DNA of 64,000 bases, taken from assembly GCA_025200525.1 (NCBI GenBank), contig CM045758.1:63486598-63550597 (forward strand), written 5' to 3'. The stretch is from Camellia lanceoleosa (lineage: Eukaryota; Streptophyta; Magnoliopsida; Ericales; Theaceae). How positions within the stretch are numbered: position 1 is the stretch's first letter; each line of letters opens with the position of its first letter. Shown piece by piece: positions 60,236 to 64,000 of this stretch. The translations under genes were made by a program, and so were the position numbers. The notes under the pieces were generated by a model. That model ran no database searches and was not told the DNA's origin. It saw only the letters and a program-made list of their open reading frames with translations.

Positions 60236-61260
60236 AGCTTGTCGAGGTCCTCATCGACATTACAAACAAAAACTGCCAAGATCGGCAGCCAACTATCCTC
60301 CCAGGCCAAAGCCGACCTTACGGCCCTCCTGATTGAGCACATTGACATATTTGCCTGGACCCACTCCGACATGTCGAGTATTGACCCATTCTTCATCACT
60401 CATCGTCTCAGCATTGAGCCCCATTTCCGACCCTTCTGCCAGAAGCAGCGCATTTTTCACCCGGAACGCAATACTCTCATTGCTTCTGAACTAGATAAGC
60501 TCATTGAGGCACAGTTTATCAAAAACGTGGACTACCCCAGATGGCTGTCAAATGTGGTCCTGGTCCGTAAAAACAACGGTTAATGGCGACTCTGTGTTGA
60601 TTACTCCGACCTCAACCGAGCTTGCCCCAAAAATAACTATCCCCGTTCCCGCATAGATCTACTTGTCGATGCCACGATCGGACATCAAATGCTCAACTTC
60701 ATGGATGCTTTCTCTGGCTACAATCAAATTCTGATGCACCCATCGGACCAGGAACACACCTCTTTCATAATTGACCGGGGGACTTACCACTATCGTGTTA
60801 TGCCATTCGGATTGAAAAACGCTGGAGCAACTTACCAATGGTTAGCCAATACCGTTTTTCATCACTAGATAGGTCAGAACATGGAAGTATACGTTGACGG
60901 CATGTTTGTCAAGAGCAAACTCTCCTCTGATCATCTGGCAGACCTGCGGGAGACCTTCGACACTCTGTGTAAATATCAAATGAAACTGAATCCGGAGAAA
61001 TGCGCATTTGGCGTCGGATCTGGGAAATTCTTGGGTTTCATGGTCAGTCAACGGGGTATCGAGGCTAACCTCGAAAAGATCAAGGCTCTGATAGAGATGC
61101 AGTCACCCAGAATAGTTAGAGAAGTTCAAAGGCTTATGAGCAGAGTCGCCACCTTCAACTGTTTTATTTCCCGCGCAACAGACAAGTGCCTCCCATTTTT
61201 TAAAGTCCTTCGACAGGCTTTTGAGTGGACGGCAGAATCCGAAGAAGCTTTTCAGTAATT
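60236..61260 (+). pseudogene. Gypsy reverse transcriptase
   Basis: Motifs in order: ELDKLIEAQFIKNVDYPRWL, SNVVLVRKNNG, WRLCVDYSDLNRACPKNNYP, MDAFSGYNQILMHPSDQEHT, YHYRVMPFGLKNAGATYQ, catalytic MEVYVDGMFVKSK (YVDG where YVDD is usual), then LNPEKCAFGVGSGKFLGFMV and LMSRVATFNCFISRATD. Stops at 60581 and 60866 interrupt it. The second catalytic Asp is replaced by Gly, which would abolish activity even if the stops were absent. Confidence 0.9.
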
Positions 61261-62277
61261 AAAGCAGTGCATGGCCAACCCCCCTACTTTCTCAGGTGAT
61301 CACGGGTGAGCCCCTTTTTCTCTACTTTAGTCAGATTTAACACTGCAACAAGGCATTTCATTAGGGAGAACGGCTCATCCGCTCGGTCTACTACATTAGT
61401 CGAGCTCTCGGGGGAGCAGAACAAAACTACCCACTGCTTGAAAAGATGGCCCTGGCCTTGGTCAAAGCCTCAAGACGACTCCGACCTTACTTCCAGGCCC
61501 ACCCCATTATCGTCTTCATTAACCAACCTTTGAAAAAGATAATGCAACAACCAGAGTTGTCCGGCCGACTTATGCAATGGTCAGTCGAGCTTAGCCAATT
61601 TGACATCTCCTACCGACCTCGAACAGCGATCAAAGGGCAGGCTGTTGCTGATTTTATCCTGGAATTCACCAATCCCACTCCGCATGACCCACCCGCCCAA
61701 GAAATCCAATACTGAGGTAGAAGACCCCCACTCTTAGACCCTCAATGTCGATGGATCATCCTGCAAAGAAGGCAGTGGGGCTGGCCTCATCCTCACCGCC
61801 CTCGAGGGTGGTTATTTCAAGTGTGCTCTCTGTTTCTTATTCGACGCAAGCAATAACGAGGCCGAATATGAGGCATTAATCATAGGTCTCCGCCTAGCCA
61901 GAGACATTAGCGTAAGCCATATCCAGGTGTTCAGCGATTCCTAGCTTATCATAGGCCAAATTACGGGGGAATTCGAGGCCAAGGAAGACACAATGCGGGC
62001 TTACAAAGATATTGCACTCCCCCTTGTTCGCCTCTTCAACACTTTCCACATCAAGCACATCCCTCAGACGGAAAACTCCAAGGCAGATGAAATGGCTCAA
62101 TTAGCTTCTGTTGACCAGTCAGACCTCAGCCATGGTGTCCGCCTTGAATACTTGGCCCATCTGGCCATTTCTCCAAAGCAGCAGCAAGTCCACTTCCTCC
62201 AAAATGAACCTATTCCAAGGGTGGCAGACATCCTTCTATTTTTGACCAATGGGGAATTGCCAGACGACAAACAGTAG
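61261..62277 (+). pseudogene. Gypsy RNase H and second (archaeal-like) RNase H
   Basis: The first RNase H is decayed, ending ALALVKASRRLRPYFQAHPI and LSQFDISYRPRTAIKGQAVA. A second RNase H starts LNVDGSSCKEGSGAGLIL, then NNEAEYEALIIGLRLA, VFSDS, a stop at 61942, LIIGQITGEFEAKEDTM and ENSKADEMAQLAS. The presence of two RNase H domains is diagnostic of the Tat lineage. A stop at 62275 ends the segment. Confidence 0.87.
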
Positions 62278-63450
62278 GCCGCCAAAGTCAGGGCCCGGTC
62301 GTCCAACTACATTCTTATCAATGGCCTCTTGTACAAATGTGGCTTTTCGCGCCCATACCTGAGATGCCTCAATCCTGCTCAAGCGACCTACGTGATGAAG
62401 GAAGTCCACGAGGGTGTATGTGGTAACCATTCAGGTGCCAGGTCGTTGGTCCATAAAATACTCCGCACCGGTTACTTCTGGCCTACTCTTAACCAAGATG
62501 CCACTGAGTTTGTGCTTAAGTGCGACAAGTGTCAGCGCTTCGCCAACATCCCCCATGCTCCACCGACAGAACTGATTACGCTCAGCAGTCCATACCCCTT
62601 CGCCAAGTGGGGCATAGACTTAGTCGGTCCGTTGCCCACTGGTAGGGGCCAAACCACGTTCGCTGTGGTCGCCATTGATTACTTCACCAAATGAGTGGAG
62701 ACAGAACCCCTTGCTACAATCACCGAATGGAACACAACTAGATTCATCTGGCAGTCGATTGTATGCCAATTTGGAATCCCCCAAGCCATCGTCTCAGGCA
62801 ACATCAAGCAATTCGACAATGCCAAGTTTAGGAAATTTTGTGCAGAGCTCCACATTCAACCATGCTTCTCCTCCCCAGGCGATCCCCAAGCCAATGGGCA
62901 AGTCGAGGCCACCAACCGGTCTCTCTTGAAGATCATCAAAACCAAGTTGGAAGCCGCTAAGGGACTCTGGGCTGAGGAACTGCCAAACGTACTCTGGGCC
63001 TATTGCACTACCGCTCGACCCCTACTAGGAAGACCCCATTTTGCTTAACATATGGCGCTGAGGTGGTCATCCTAGTTGAAATTTGCCTGCCAACACCGAG
63101 GGTGCTATACCCAGATCCAGAACTCACCGAAGACTTGCGTCGGGCTGACTTAGACTTGATCGAAGAGCTCCGAGAAATAGCTGCTGTCAGACGAGCCTCA
63201 TATCAACAAAAAATGAGAACACACTACAACTGCAAGGTTCGATCGAGGGAGTTCACAGTCGGGGACTTAGTTTTGCGCGAGGCAACTCTCGCCACCAAAA
63301 ATCCAACCGAGGGCAAGCTCGGCGCCAAATAGAAGGGCCTTACGTTGTTAAAGCCAGACCTCGCCCAAGAACTTACCAACTCCAAGATATGGAAGGTCGA
63401 GACCTCCCCCACCCGTGGAACGCCGAACACTTGAAGCGTTATTTCCACTA
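62278..63450 (+). pseudogene. Gypsy integrase and C-terminal domain
   Basis: The zinc-binding HHCC part is seen in VHEGVCGNHSGARSLVHKIL and KCDKCQRFA. The catalytic core has the first Asp in KWGIDLVGPLPTGRG, a second position reading AIVSGNIKQFDN where VSDNGxQF is usual (Asp to Gly at 62797), and Glu in GQVEATNRSLL. The C-terminal part reads YQQKMRTHYNCKVRSREFTV and GDLVLRE, and after a stop at 63330 GPYVVKARPRPRTYQLQD and WNAEHLKRYF, the GPY/F-type end. Stops at 62692 and 63330 replace Trp. A frameshift lies near 63020. Confidence 0.9.
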
Positions 63451-63640
63451 AAATACCATGTCCTGTTTTTGTATTGATCAATTGCTGTATAACAATCTAC
63501 ACACTTGGTTACTTTTGCCTTTTTCATACATGATGTAATTATCTGATCAGTAGGCTACGCTTTGAATGACAATGACTTTGCATCTCCATTATCTGCGATG
63601 TGTTTCAATAATGACTTGTTAAGACTAAGCTGTATAAAAT

Positions 63641-63866
63641 CTCAGCCAGACTGAGCACGAAGAGCTCAGCCAGACTGAGTTACTTAAAGCCTCAACCAGA
63701 CTGAGCACGAAGAGCTCAGCCAGACTGAGTTACGTAAAGCCTCAGCCAGACTGAGCACGAAGAGCTCAGCCAGACTAAGTTGCTTAAAGCCTCAGCTTGA
63801 CTAAACACAAAGAGCTCAGCCAGACTGAGTGGCGGTCGACCGGACTGAGCACAAAGAGGTTAACCA
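63641..63866 (+). repeat. 50-bp tandem repeat with two 15-mers per unit
   Basis: CTCAGCCAGACTGAG recurs about eight times with alternating spacers CACGAAGAG and TTACTTAAAGC, so 24- and 26-base steps build a 50-bp unit repeated about four times. It lies in the 3' untranslated part of the gypsy element. The 15-mer is close to a palindrome (CTCAG at one end, CTGAG at the other). Confidence 0.9.
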
Positions 63867-64000
63867 GATGAAGGGCTTTCCAAGCAAAAGACATGGTTAA
63901 AATTTAGCGGCCGATTTTAATGATTTAATGTTACAGCATGGTGGCCATACTTAGTCAAAATCCAGCCCATTTTAGTAGTATCTATATTTTTAATCTCACA
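63867..64000 (+). other. Gypsy 3' UTR, continues past window
   Basis: No clear PPT or LTR start before the window ends. Confidence 0.4.

Larger units (their letters stand above)
55985..64000 (+). mobile_element. Tat-lineage Ty3/gypsy retrotransposon, 3' end beyond window
   Basis: The 5' LTR ends at 56601 and is followed by the PBS TGGCGCCGTCTGTGGGA (from 56604) typical of plant Tat-type elements. The gag, protease, RT, RNase H, second RNase H and integrase follow in gypsy order. The 3' UTR has a tandem repeat at 63641-63866, and no 3' LTR is reached. A solo LTR (57039-58326) sits in gag. Many nonsense changes show it is inactive. The left LTR boundary is a guess, because the 3' LTR is not available for comparison. 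Confidence 0.9.

Overview
The window looks like nuclear DNA of a flowering plant, most likely a eudicot. It is AT-rich, contains one intron-bearing gene with GT-AG splice sites that encodes a plant-specific meiosis protein, and is otherwise dominated by plant-type retrotransposons (Ty1/copia, Ty3/gypsy and L1-type LINEs) and small TIR elements. I cannot name the species.

The only host gene I can support is the DYAD/SWITCH1/AMEIOTIC1 orthologue on the + strand at about 3801-8298. I reconstruct ten coding exons that keep one frame from MEKIYHRK to a conserved-looking C-terminus. Upstream (1-3800) are AT-rich DNA, CT/GA microsatellites, a short tandem repeat, a candidate TIR repeat and the putative promoter and 5' leader. 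Downstream (8299-9615) is intergenic DNA.

From 9616 the window is mostly transposable elements, many delimited by target-site duplications (TSDs) that I could read. (1) A copia element, minus strand, 9621-27029, TSD CTACC. Its pol is split by a solo LTR (11460-13926, TSD CTTTC). Its 5' LTR is split by a 7.4 kb LTR-type insertion (19428-26853, TSD GATGT), which is itself split by a further solo LTR (19696-21935, TSD CCCTG). (2) A decayed full-length L1-type LINE, plus strand, 27420-33911, with an RRM-type ORF1 and an EN-RT ORF2. (3) A 5'-truncated LINE (35344-35695, minus) and an internally deleted LINE in which ORF1 is joined to the last part of ORF2 (35753-37113). (4) A pair of related hAT-type MITEs in opposite orientation (37395-37856 and 52639-53104). 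(5) A pol-deleted copia element, plus, 38646-50774, interrupted by a 9 kb non-autonomous element with 3.3 kb LTRs (39815-48794, minus, TSD GAACC, initiator-Met PBS, clear PPT, no coding capacity). (6) A Harbinger-type MITE (51738-52617) and a TIR-like repeat with a CCA microsatellite (55073-55866). (7) A Tat-lineage gypsy element, plus, from about 55985 to beyond the window end, with gag, protease, RT, RNase H, a second RNase H and integrase all in order but broken by stops. It is interrupted by a solo LTR (57039-58326, TSD GAGGC) of the same family as the 19428-26853 insertion.

The elements look inactive: their genes carry stops, frameshifts and insertions. Many stops in the LINE and in the gypsy element sit where Trp or Gln is expected, as cytosine deamination of methylated DNA would produce. 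I found no rRNA, intact tRNA, CRISPR or organellar sequence. The strongest leads for something unusual are the coding-free 9 kb element, the ORF1-only LINE and the unusually long single LTR at 19428-26853.
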